A DNA stretch of 44,572 bases from Coxiellaceae bacterium UBA6002 (GTDB taxonomy: Bacteria > Pseudomonadota > Gammaproteobacteria > UBA6002): assembly GCA_002429595.1 (NCBI GenBank), contig DJAM01000068.1, positions 1 to 44,572 of the forward strand, written 5' to 3'. The position numbers and the translations under genes were made by a program. The notes beneath the pieces are model-generated. The model searched no databases. It had not been told where the DNA came from and worked only from the letters and a program-made list of their open reading frames with translations. Every line of letters begins with the position of its first letter. Within the stretch, counting starts at the first letter, position 1. Positions 33,558-42,057 of the stretch are shown here, one piece after another.

Positions 33558-34038
33558 AGATATTGCGAAAAGTTTTTTACTTTGGGAATTATTCCAAGGC
33601 TTGGCGGTGACCTTGCGTGCTTTTTTCAGTAAAAAAACCACGATTCTCTATCCTGAAGAACAGACGCCGATCTCTCCTCGTTTTCGCGGTATGTTAGCCT
33701 TGCGCCGTTATGCTAATGGTGAAGAACGTTGTATTGCTTGCAAACTTTGTGAAGCTGTTTGTCCAGCGTTAGCCATTACAATTGAAGCTGCTCCTCGTGG
33801 TGACGGCTCTCGTCGAACCACTCGCTATGATATTGATGCTTTCAAATGTATCTACTGCGGTTTCTGTGAAGAATCCTGTCCTGTCGATGCAATAGTGCTT
33901 TCACCAGAATCGCATTACACTATTTATGAACGTGGCGATAATATCTTCACCAAGGAAAAATTATTGGCGGTTGGAGATCTATTTGAGAAGCAAATCGCAG
34001 CAGCACGTATCGAAGACTCTAGGGAAAAATCACAATGA
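33544..34038 (+). CDS. nuoI: NADH dehydrogenase I subunit I
   Basis: Ferredoxin-like subunit with clusters N6a and N6b that passes electrons to NuoB. In the 164-aa protein the two CxxCxxCxxxCP motifs are C63/C66/C69/C73 (CIACKLCEAVCP) and C102/C105/C108/C112 (CIYCGFCEESCP). The N-terminal helix lies along the membrane. The only frame-consistent start is the ATG at 33544; a TGA lies in frame at 33526. The stop overlaps the nuoJ start as ATGA. Confidence 0.97.
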   Translation: MRSFKDIAKSFLLWELFQGLAVTLRAFFSKKTTILYPEEQTPISPRFRGMLALRRYANGEERCIACKLCEAVCPALAITIEAAPRGDGSRRTTRYDIDAFKCIYCGFCEESCPVDAIVLSPESHYTIYERGDNIFTKEKLLAVGDLFEKQIAAARIEDSREKSQ

Positions 34039-34637
34039 ACATTCAACAGATTATTTTTTGGTTTTTTTCCGTCGTTTTGATCGGTTCTGGCGTTATGGTA
34101 GTCACTGCTCGAAACCCGGTTAGAGCTGTCATCTTTTTAGTCTTGGCATTTATAACAAGCGCCGCTCTGTGGATGATGCTGCAGGCTGAGTTTTTATCTC
34201 TGGTTTTAGTTTTTGTTTATGTCGGCGCGGTCATGACGTTATTCTTATTTGTGGTTATGATGATCAACATCGATTTAGCATCATTAAAACAAGGATTTGT
34301 TCGCTATCTGCCACTTGGAGTTATTGTTTCAGCAGTATTAGCAGGTTTGATTCTTTATGTGCTTACTCCGAAGCACTTTCCAACAGGGGTCGATACCCAA
34401 TTGGTGATGCAGCCCGCAAATTACAGCAATACTAAAGAGCTAGGGAATGTTTTATATACCGAATATGTTTATCCGTTTGAGATTGCAGCTGCAATTTTAT
34501 TAGTCGCAATTGTTTCTGCTATCAGTCTTGCTTTTAGAGGAAGACAAAATAGCAAGGCGCAGAATATTAGCGAGCAAATTGCAGTGCAAAAGAAAGATCG
34601 CTACTACGTTGTTAACTTGAGACAGAAAAAATCATGA
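34035..34637 (+). CDS. nuoJ: NADH dehydrogenase I subunit J
   Basis: Membrane-arm subunit of 200 aa with five hydrophobic helices. Characteristic parts are NPVRAVIFLVLAFITSAALW (about 28-47) and FLSLVLVFVYVGAVMTLFLFVVMM split over 52-76, which contains the pi-bulge region involved in coupling. The C-terminal tail is polar. It overlaps both nuoI and nuoK by 4 nt (ATGA). Confidence 0.95.
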   Translation: MNIQQIIFWFFSVVLIGSGVMVVTARNPVRAVIFLVLAFITSAALWMMLQAEFLSLVLVFVYVGAVMTLFLFVVMMINIDLASLKQGFVRYLPLGVIVSAVLAGLILYVLTPKHFPTGVDTQLVMQPANYSNTKELGNVLYTEYVYPFEIAAAILLVAIVSAISLAFRGRQNSKAQNISEQIAVQKKDRYYVVNLRQKKS

Positions 34638-34939
34638 TACCTTTATCTTATTATTTAATAGTCAGCACGATTTTATTCAGCCTAAGTCTGGCGGGAATAT
34701 TTTTGAATCGCAAAAATGTAATCGTGTTGTTGATGTGCATTGAGTTAATGTTCTTAGCGGTTAACACTAATTTTGTAGCTTTTTCTCAATACTTGCATCA
34801 ATTAACTGGGCAAGTGTTTGTCTTTTTCATTTTAACCGTTGCCGCTGCCGAAGCTGCCATTGGTTTAGCAATTCTAGTCGTACTGTACAGAAATCGCGGA
34901 ACGATCAACGTTGAAGAATTAGATTTACTAAAGGGGTAA
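34634..34939 (+). CDS. nuoK: NADH dehydrogenase I subunit K
   Basis: Small antiporter-like membrane subunit of 101 aa with three helices. The conserved intramembrane glutamates are in VLLMCIELMFLAVN (about 31-44) and VAAAEAAIGLAILV (about 68-81). The C-terminal IDLL-type tail reads NVEELDLLKG. Overlaps nuoJ by 4 nt; nuoL follows after 4 nt. Confidence 0.96.
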   Translation: MIPLSYYLIVSTILFSLSLAGIFLNRKNVIVLLMCIELMFLAVNTNFVAFSQYLHQLTGQVFVFFILTVAAAEAAIGLAILVVLYRNRGTINVEELDLLKG

Positions 34940-34943
34940 TTTC

Positions 34944-36911
34944 GTGCAAACACTGGTTTATAACCTAACTTTAGCAATTATCTTATTTCCACTTGCTGGC
35001 GCCTTGATTGCAGGAATTTTATCCAAGCAAGTTGGCAAAGTTGGTGCTCAATACGTAACAATTGGTGGTGTTGCGATCTCTTTTCTGTGCTCATTAGTGC
35101 TATTTAAGTTATATATTTTCAATCACATCCCAAGTTTGAATGAAACCATATTTACTTGGGGCTTCTCCGGTGCCCATACTTTTAATGTTGGAATTTTGAT
35201 TGACCAATTAACAGTATTAATGATGGTGACCGTCACTGGGATCTCTTTACTCGTTCATATTTATAGTATTGGTTATATGGAAGGGGATCCTGGTTATCAG
35301 CGATTTTTCTCCTATATGTCATTATTCACCTTCTTTATGTTGATGCTGACTGCGGGTAATAACTTCTTAGTCTTATTTTTTGGTTGGGAAGGTGTCGGTC
35401 TTGTCTCTTATCTCTTAATCGGTTTCTGGTTTAAAAAAGAATCAGCTTGCCAAGGTAGCTTAAAAGCATTTTTGGTTAACCGGGTCGGGGACTTTGGATT
35501 TTTACTCGGTATTGCAGCTATCTTTGCTTATTTTGGTAGCATTGATTACGCCACGGTCTTTACGTTAGCGCCTACTTTTTCAACCGATACCATTACTATT
35601 CTACCGAATGTTCAATGGTCCTTGATCACCGTGATTTGCATTTTATTGTTTATTGGAGCCATGGGTAAATCAGCTCAAATTCCACTACATATCTGGTTAC
35701 CTGAATCAATGGAAGGTCCTACTCCGATTTCAGCGTTGATTCATGCTGCAACCATGGTAACCGCTGGTATTTATATGGTCGCTAGAATGTCGCCTTTATA
35801 CGAACTCTCTGCAACTGCATTGGGAGTCGTGTTAGTGTTTGGCGCAACTGGTGCTTTATTCTTAGGTGCTTTAGCCTTAGTTGAAAATGATATTAAGCGG
35901 GTGATCGCCTTTTCTACGATGTCGCAGTTGGGCTACATGATGGCAGCTAATGGTGCTTCAGCTTATGCGGCTGGGATGTTTCATTTAGTCACTCACGCTT
36001 TCTTTAAAGCCCTATTATTCTTAGCGGCCGGTTCAGTAATTCTTGCAACTCATCACGAGCAAGACATGCGCAAGATGGGTAATTTACGAAAATACCTGCC
36101 AATTACATATATTACTTTTTTAATAGGTGCTTTATCGCTAAGCGCTATTCCACCATTTTCTGGTTTTTATTCTAAGGACGCTATTATTGAGGCAGTTGAG
36201 CGAGCCAATATGGTTCCTGGTGCCCATTATGCGTACATTTGTTTAATGTTGGCAGTTTTTGTGACCGCGTTTTATATTTTTCGAGCATTGTTTATGACTT
36301 TCCATGGTAAGAGTCATAGCCATCACGAGGAAGAGATTAAAGAACCAAGATGGGTGGTGTTAGTGCCGTTGATCGTACTAGCGGTTCCTTCATTTATGAT
36401 TGGCTTAATTATGGCCAAGCCCATGCTATATAGTCATAATCCGCTGTTAGGCAACTCTATTTATGTGGCACCAGATCGAGATGTGTTAGCGCAAATGGCA
36501 CATGATTATCATGGCGTCTTTGCGAGTATTGGTCATGCCTTCTTTAGTCTACCGTTGTGGTTAGCTTTAGCTGGAATTGCTTGTGCTTGGGTGTTTTATG
36601 TTCGTATCCCAGAGCTTCCCGGCATGATTCAGAACCGTTTTCGTTTAATGTATCGTGTGCTGGTGGATCGATATGGCATCGACGCGCTTAATCAAGCAAT
36701 TTTTGTGCGCGGCAGTCAACGGTTGAGCAATTTTCTCTATCAAACAGCGGACATGAAAATCATCGACCATAGCCTCGTCAATGGTACCGGAAGAGGTGTG
36801 ACGAGATTGGCCAAAATTTTAAGACATGTTCAATCTGGCTATTTGTACCATTATGCGTTTGCCATGATTATTGGACTCTTCGTACTGTTAGTTTGGATGT
36901 TATTGGGATAA
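34944..36911 (+). CDS. nuoL: NADH dehydrogenase I subunit L
   Basis: Largest proton-pumping subunit at the distal end of the membrane arm. It is 655 aa with about sixteen helices, including the long lateral helix near the C-terminus. Conserved pieces are FFGWEGVGLVSYLLIGFW with the key glutamate, MGKSAQIPLHIWLPESMEGPTPISALIHAATMVTAG split over about 240-275, and FSTMSQLGYMM. The start is GTG, supported by AAGGGG upstream. It is followed by nuoM after 4 nt. Confidence 0.96.
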   Translation: MQTLVYNLTLAIILFPLAGALIAGILSKQVGKVGAQYVTIGGVAISFLCSLVLFKLYIFNHIPSLNETIFTWGFSGAHTFNVGILIDQLTVLMMVTVTGISLLVHIYSIGYMEGDPGYQRFFSYMSLFTFFMLMLTAGNNFLVLFFGWEGVGLVSYLLIGFWFKKESACQGSLKAFLVNRVGDFGFLLGIAAIFAYFGSIDYATVFTLAPTFSTDTITILPNVQWSLITVICILLFIGAMGKSAQIPLHIWLPESMEGPTPISALIHAATMVTAGIYMVARMSPLYELSATALGVVLVFGATGALFLGALALVENDIKRVIAFSTMSQLGYMMAANGASAYAAGMFHLVTHAFFKALLFLAAGSVILATHHEQDMRKMGNLRKYLPITYITFLIGALSLSAIPPFSGFYSKDAIIEAVERANMVPGAHYAYICLMLAVFVTAFYIFRALFMTFHGKSHSHHEEEIKEPRWVVLVPLIVLAVPSFMIGLIMAKPMLYSHNPLLGNSIYVAPDRDVLAQMAHDYHGVFASIGHAFFSLPLWLALAGIACAWVFYVRIPELPGMIQNRFRLMYRVLVDRYGIDALNQAIFVRGSQRLSNFLYQTADMKIIDHSLVNGTGRGVTRLAKILRHVQSGYLYHYAFAMIIGLFVLLVWMLLG

Positions 36912-36915
36912 ATCG

Positions 36916-38433
36916 ATGATTGGGAATATACACATATTAAGCTTACTTATTTGGATACCAGTCCTAGGCGGAGCATTGGTGTTGGCCGTTGGGGATGAGC
37001 GGCATAGCGAACGTGCGCGAATTTTAGCGTTGGCGATTACGCTAGTTTGTATTTTGCTTTGCGTACCACTTATTACTCAGTTTGATATTTACAGTAACGG
37101 TTGGCAGTTTCGGGAGCATTTAGCATGGATTCCAACCTATAAAATTCACTATGATCTCGGCGTTGATGGCATTTCCATGCCTCTCATCGTACTTACGACT
37201 TATACGACACTACTCGTTATTCTTGGATCGTGGACCACGATAAAGTTTAAAGTGTCACAATACTTAGCTGCATTTTTAGTGATGCAAGGGATGATCATCG
37301 GTGTCTTTGCGTCTTTAGATTCCATTTTGTTTTACGTATTCTGGGAAGGGATGCTCATTCCAATGTATTTGAGCATTGGTATTTGGGGCAGTGAAAATCG
37401 TAGCTATGCGGCAATCAAATTCTTCTTGTTTACATTTTTAGGTTCGGCTTTGATGTTGATCGCACTTCTATACCTGGGGTTAAAAGCGGGTAGTTTCTTT
37501 ATTCCAGATTTTTACGCATTACCACTTAATCGATCTGAACAGTTATTAATATTCTTAGGATTTTTATTAGCGTTTGCGGTGAAAATTCCGATGTGGCCAG
37601 TACATACTTGGTTACCAGATGCTCACACGGAAGCGCCCGCAGGAGGCTCCGTAATTTTAGCGGCGCTGATGTTAAAAATTGGTGGTTACGGATTCTTAAG
37701 ATTCAGTCTGCCGATCACGCCAGATGCAAGCCATATGTTGGATTGGGTCATGATTGCGTTGTCATTGATCGCTATCGTCTACATTGGCTTCATTGCAATC
37801 GCTCAGACAGATATGAAGCGCTTGATAGCTTATTCTTCAGTAGCACATATGGGTTTTGTTACCCTGGGTTGCTTTATGATTTTCCTGATTTTTGCTCGTA
37901 CCGGTAACGTCCAAGAAGCCTATTTGAGTTTAGAAGGGGCTATGGTGCAAATGATCTCGCATGCTTTTGGTGCGGGGGCGATGTTCTTAGGGTTTGGTAT
38001 GCTTTACCAACAATATCACACACGACGGATTAAAGACTTTGGTGGTATTGCCAATACCATGCCAATTTTTTCTGCATTCTTCATGGTTTTTGCCATGTCC
38101 AATGTGGCATTACCAGGCACTTCGGGGTTTGTAGGAGAGTTCATGGTGATCACGAGCGCTTTTAAAGCAAGTTTTTGGATTACCTTTACTTGCGCCTTAA
38201 CGCTAATCATTGGTGCGGCTTACACATTATGGATGTATAAAAGAGTATTTTTTGGAGTGATAGGTAATGACCGAGTCGCGAGCTTATCAGATGTGAAATG
38301 GTTAGAGATCGGAATTTTTATCTTGATGGTTATCCCTATCGTCTGGATTGGAATTTATCCTAAACCGTTACTCAGTGTCTTCCATACCTCAATTGGAAAC
38401 ATATTAGAACTTGCCTTAAAAAGTAAACTTTAG
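36916..38433 (+). CDS. nuoM: NADH dehydrogenase I subunit M
   Basis: Antiporter-like proton-pumping subunit of 505 aa with about fourteen helices. Signatures are YDLGVDGISMPLIVLTTYTT, the key glutamate in FYVFWEGMLIPMY, KIPMWPVHTWLPDAHTEAPAGGSVILA split over about 220-247, and YSSVAHMGFVTLG. Lys residues within helices fit the proton-channel pattern. The TAG stop lies 15 nt before the nuoN ATG. Confidence 0.97.
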   Translation: MIGNIHILSLLIWIPVLGGALVLAVGDERHSERARILALAITLVCILLCVPLITQFDIYSNGWQFREHLAWIPTYKIHYDLGVDGISMPLIVLTTYTTLLVILGSWTTIKFKVSQYLAAFLVMQGMIIGVFASLDSILFYVFWEGMLIPMYLSIGIWGSENRSYAAIKFFLFTFLGSALMLIALLYLGLKAGSFFIPDFYALPLNRSEQLLIFLGFLLAFAVKIPMWPVHTWLPDAHTEAPAGGSVILAALMLKIGGYGFLRFSLPITPDASHMLDWVMIALSLIAIVYIGFIAIAQTDMKRLIAYSSVAHMGFVTLGCFMIFLIFARTGNVQEAYLSLEGAMVQMISHAFGAGAMFLGFGMLYQQYHTRRIKDFGGIANTMPIFSAFFMVFAMSNVALPGTSGFVGEFMVITSAFKASFWITFTCALTLIIGAAYTLWMYKRVFFGVIGNDRVASLSDVKWLEIGIFILMVIPIVWIGIYPKPLLSVFHTSIGNILELALKSKL

Positions 38434-38448
38434 TTGGAAGAACTAGCG

Positions 38449-39903
38449 ATGATAGATAGCATCAATTTTATGCCGGCGGTGGCTGAAATTTTTATTCTCA
38501 TTATGGGGAGCCTGACGCTATTAGCGGGAGTTTTTATCAAAAATGAGAAATTTTCCGATATCACTTATTATCTTGTGCAATTGACCCTAATTATCGCTAC
38601 TGTTTTATCGATCATGCAATTTGGTAGCCCCAAAGTGCTAACGCTAAGTGATTCGTTTGTTCAAGATAATTTTGCTCTGTTGCTGAAAGTGGTCATTTAT
38701 ATCTGTGGCTTTTTCTCTTTCCTTTATTCAAGACAGTATTTGCGCGAAAAAAATATCCCTTTCAATGAATTTTATATTTTAGGTTTGTTCTCGATATTGG
38801 GAATGATCATCTTAGTGTCATCCTATAACTTTTTAACCTTATTTTTAGGATTAGAGTTAACATCTTTACCTATCTATGCATTAGTTGCTTTGCGTCGTGA
38901 TTCAGGGATCTGCAGTGAAGCGGCGATCAAATATTTTGTCATTGGCACCATGGCGACTGGTCTTCTGTTATTTGGATTATCGATGCTATACGGCGCAACC
39001 GGTTCAATTCAGTTAGACCAAGTAGCAAAAGCAATTACAGATACAATGTTGCAACAGAAGCTAATTTTAATTTTGGGCTCAGTGTTTGTGGTTGTGGGTG
39101 TCACTTTTAAATTAGGCGCTGTCCCTTTCCACATGTGGGTACCCGATGTTTACGAAGGAGCGCCAAGCCCAGTTACATTATTCCTAGCAAGTGCTCCCAA
39201 GGTTGCAGGTCTTGGTATGGCGATTCGCTTATTAGTATTTGCAATGCCGGACTTACTACATCAGTGGCAGCAGCAATTAATACTGATCTCTGTCCTTTCG
39301 ATTAGTATTGGTAACATCATCGCGATTGTCCAAACCAATCTCAAACGCATGCTGGCATATTCATCAATCGCACATATCGGCTATATGTTGCTCGGCCTGA
39401 TCGCTGGCACACCAGTCGGTTATGCCGCTGCTACCTTCTATATGATTGCCTACGCGGTAATGACTTTAGGTGCCTTTGGCTTAATCGTAATATTGAGCCG
39501 ATCCGGCTTTGAAATGGAAAGTATCGACGATTTTAAAGGTCTCAACACGAAGAACCCGTGGTTAGCTTTTCTTATGTTAATCATTATGTTCTCCTTAGCG
39601 GGTATCCCGCCTTTAGTAGGCTTCATGGCAAAAGTGGGTGTTTTAGAAGCACTTATCGAAGTACATATGGTCTGGTTAGCTTCATTCGCCATCGTTTTTG
39701 CGATTATTGGTTCTTTTTATTATCTGCGAGTAGTCAAAGTTATGTACTTTGAATCTCCAGACATGCCAGGCGTTATTGTCTGCCCATTAGACATGCGAGT
39801 AGCAGTAACAATCAACACTCTTGCAGTATTAGGCCTTGGGGTGTTCCCTGGAGCTTTGTTTAACCTTTGCCACATTGCTTTTAGTAACGTAGCCCTGTTG
39901 TAA
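38449..39903 (+). CDS. nuoN: NADH dehydrogenase I subunit N
   Basis: Third antiporter-like subunit and last gene of the operon. From the ATG at 38449 it is 484 aa with about fourteen helices. Conserved parts are FLTLFLGLELTSLPIYALVAL split around 125-145, KLGAVPFHMWVPDVYEGAPSPVTLFLASAPK across about 218-248, and AYSSIAHIGYMLLG. A TTG 15 nt upstream is in frame, but GGAAG at 38436-38440 fits the ATG. No clear terminator follows. Confidence 0.97.
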   Translation: MIDSINFMPAVAEIFILIMGSLTLLAGVFIKNEKFSDITYYLVQLTLIIATVLSIMQFGSPKVLTLSDSFVQDNFALLLKVVIYICGFFSFLYSRQYLREKNIPFNEFYILGLFSILGMIILVSSYNFLTLFLGLELTSLPIYALVALRRDSGICSEAAIKYFVIGTMATGLLLFGLSMLYGATGSIQLDQVAKAITDTMLQQKLILILGSVFVVVGVTFKLGAVPFHMWVPDVYEGAPSPVTLFLASAPKVAGLGMAIRLLVFAMPDLLHQWQQQLILISVLSISIGNIIAIVQTNLKRMLAYSSIAHIGYMLLGLIAGTPVGYAAATFYMIAYAVMTLGAFGLIVILSRSGFEMESIDDFKGLNTKNPWLAFLMLIIMFSLAGIPPLVGFMAKVGVLEALIEVHMVWLASFAIVFAIIGSFYYLRVVKVMYFESPDMPGVIVCPLDMRVAVTINTLAVLGLGVFPGALFNLCHIAFSNVALL

Positions 39904-39906
39904 CGT

Positions 39907-39930
39907 AGCTTGGGTCGCACCCACCCAGCT
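39907..39930 (+). other. Weak hairpin just after nuoN
   Basis: AGCTTGGGT (39907-39915) pairs with ACCCAGCT (39923-39930) with one bulged base and a 7-nt loop. There is no T-run, so it is not a convincing intrinsic terminator. The rest of the 278-nt gap up to the aminotransferase holds no ORF or repeat that I can support. Confidence 0.3.
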
Positions 39931-40181
39931 AGACTTAAATCAATGTTGTGGAGTAGGGTGAAAGTTCAGAATTAGGTTGGCTTGCAAGAAGGCCGAACTC
40001 ATGTTAGATTTGCCAGTTAATTATTTTAATCCCGCCTTTCAAAGGTATTGAACGAGAAATCTCTGTTTAGCTTCAGGGACTGACAATGCTTGGCTGGCTT
40101 TTACTATACATGGACTGTATTTTTAAGGTTTTTTAGGGATGGCATAACAATTTTTCGTATCAATCTCAGGAGATGTTCAAG

Positions 40182-42035
40182 ATGCTAACACCCAGTGGAA
40201 AGCCAGCAGGGAATATTGATAAAATTATGCTGCTTTCAAGATGGGCGAGGCATCTCCACGAGAATGGGCATTCTATGATTTATGCTGGCATGGGGAAACC
40301 TACCCTTGCCACCAACGAATCTGCTGCATCAGCCGCTCTTCGCTATTGGTCTGAAATACAATTCTCTTCTCAAAACGCTCATCACTTTTACAGAAATAAT
40401 GAAAATAATCCCGAGACTAGAAATAGTCTCGCAAAAATGGGGGGTGTTATTGATTATGGCGATCCCCAAGGGGATTTCGACGCTCGTCAAACGATGGCAA
40501 AAGCCCTTACTAAATGGTATCAGGGAAAAATAAACATTCTTCCTCAAGATATTCTATTTACAGTCGGCGGTGCGGGAGCTATCCATACTACATTAAAATT
40601 TATCAATAAAGATTCTTCTAACGGTAGAATTATCACTCCATTTCCACATTATAGTTTGTATGCTAATTCAGTGGAGAATACTTTTTTACATCCAATCAAT
40701 GTCATGAAGCAGCCTGGCTATAGATTAACGGCTAAGGCATTAGAAGAAAGCATTCAAAGCGCCTTAAGCAAAGTCAAGGTAGATGGTAGAAAGGTTTCTG
40801 CCTTTTTATTTAATGACCCCAACAACCCCTTAGGTACGATTGTTAGCGAAAAGGAATGGACTGAAATTGCTGAGATTCTAAGACAATATCCTGGTATACC
40901 AATCATTTTAGATGAAGCCTACGCTGAAATGCGTTTGGATGGTAAGCACTATAAGTCACTTTTAGAGGTTGCACCTGACTTACAGGATAGAATTATCTTA
41001 TTTCGTTCAGCCACGAAAGCTTTATCTGCTGCTGGACAGCGGATGGCAATCATTTTTACCAAAAATCCTAACTGGATGGAAAAACTTATTGCTAATAACG
41101 TGAACACTTGTGGTCATGCTGCACGTATAGAACAAAAAGTATTTGCTGCTGCCTTGGAAAATTTTAGTAAAGCTGACAGAGAGGAGTTAGCAGCTTTTTA
41201 CGGGCCTCAGGTGCAGCTTGCTAACCAACGGCTCGCAAATATGGGAGCGAGTTTGCCCGATCCACAATATAAAGTGGAAGGGACTTTTTATACCTTGGCA
41301 GATATGAGCGATTTATTTGGATTAGAACTGCCAGCTGAAGCTGAAAAAGCCTTGGGTAAAAAGGGAATTGTAGAGACTGGTGAAGATGTTACCTATTACT
41401 TACTATTTAAGGGGGTTATGTTAGCGCCATTATGTTATTTTGGAGCTAATCCTAAAAATGGTTTTATGCGTATCACTTGCAGCGGTGGCGATGCAGAAAT
41501 CAATGCCCTTTGCGATGTCCTTGAAAAAATCCTAAGTGAGGCAAGACTGATCAAAGTTAAGGACATACAAAAACAAGTCAGGTCTTGTTTAGAAATCTTA
41601 GACGCACTAGATACAAAATCTGCCACTGCAATACGAGAAAAATATCAGACTCAATTGAATTCTAATTCGCCACGATCCAATGGGGTTGATTTGAAAAAGC
41701 TACTGGAAAGTTTAAAAAGTTGTCTTGAAGAAACCCATCATAGCTTAATGGGCGCCAAGCATAAGCTCTCCATGTTAAGGCGTGGGTTTGATGAGGGACG
41801 ATATGCTAAAAGAGTGCAGTGTCTTTATAGAAAACACTCGGCGAAGAGCCATTTAACAAAGTTAAAGCAAGAACAAGCTATTCAATGGGAAAAATGGGTC
41901 AAATCGACTTATCAACATTTGCCGCCTTTGTGTGATGCACTATTAAAGTTTAGCCCGTTACAGCGTTATGAATTTAAGCCTTGGCGCGAATATCTGAAAG
42001 AAAGCGCTATCGTTGCACCTTCTTTGAAAACTTAA
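40182..42035 (+). CDS. Fold-type I aminotransferase with long C-terminal extension
   Basis: PLP-dependent enzyme of aminotransferase class I/II. From the ATG at 40182 it is 617 aa. Visible motifs are YGDPQGDFDARQTMA (92-106), NDPNNPLGT (211-219), the PLP-ring aspartate and tyrosine D244 and Y247 (ILDEAYAEM), the Schiff-base lysine K279 in RSATKALSAAGQR, and R287. Aminotransferases of this class are about 400 aa. Here the catalytic part ends near 450, and about 165 residues follow that are charged, helical and Lys/Arg-rich and that I do not recognise. Substrate unknown. The ATG at 40173 touches the AGGAG at 40168-40172, while 40182 lies 9 nt after it, so 40182 is chosen. It stands alone between the nuo operon and the kinase. 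Confidence 0.87.
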   Translation: MLTPSGKPAGNIDKIMLLSRWARHLHENGHSMIYAGMGKPTLATNESAASAALRYWSEIQFSSQNAHHFYRNNENNPETRNSLAKMGGVIDYGDPQGDFDARQTMAKALTKWYQGKINILPQDILFTVGGAGAIHTTLKFINKDSSNGRIITPFPHYSLYANSVENTFLHPINVMKQPGYRLTAKALEESIQSALSKVKVDGRKVSAFLFNDPNNPLGTIVSEKEWTEIAEILRQYPGIPIILDEAYAEMRLDGKHYKSLLEVAPDLQDRIILFRSATKALSAAGQRMAIIFTKNPNWMEKLIANNVNTCGHAARIEQKVFAAALENFSKADREELAAFYGPQVQLANQRLANMGASLPDPQYKVEGTFYTLADMSDLFGLELPAEAEKALGKKGIVETGEDVTYYLLFKGVMLAPLCYFGANPKNGFMRITCSGGDAEINALCDVLEKILSEARLIKVKDIQKQVRSCLEILDALDTKSATAIREKYQTQLNSNSPRSNGVDLKKLLESLKSCLEETHHSLMGAKHKLSMLRRGFDEGRYAKRVQCLYRKHSAKSHLTKLKQEQAIQWEKWVKSTYQHLPPLCDALLKFSPLQRYEFKPWREYLKESAIVAPSLKT

Positions 42036-42057
42036 TTGGTAAAATTTTGAGGCTATA

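Noticed and set aside
39904..40181. Small gene or RNA in the nuoN-aminotransferase gap
   Set aside because: No frame with a ribosome site, no tRNA-like fold and only a weak hairpin were found.
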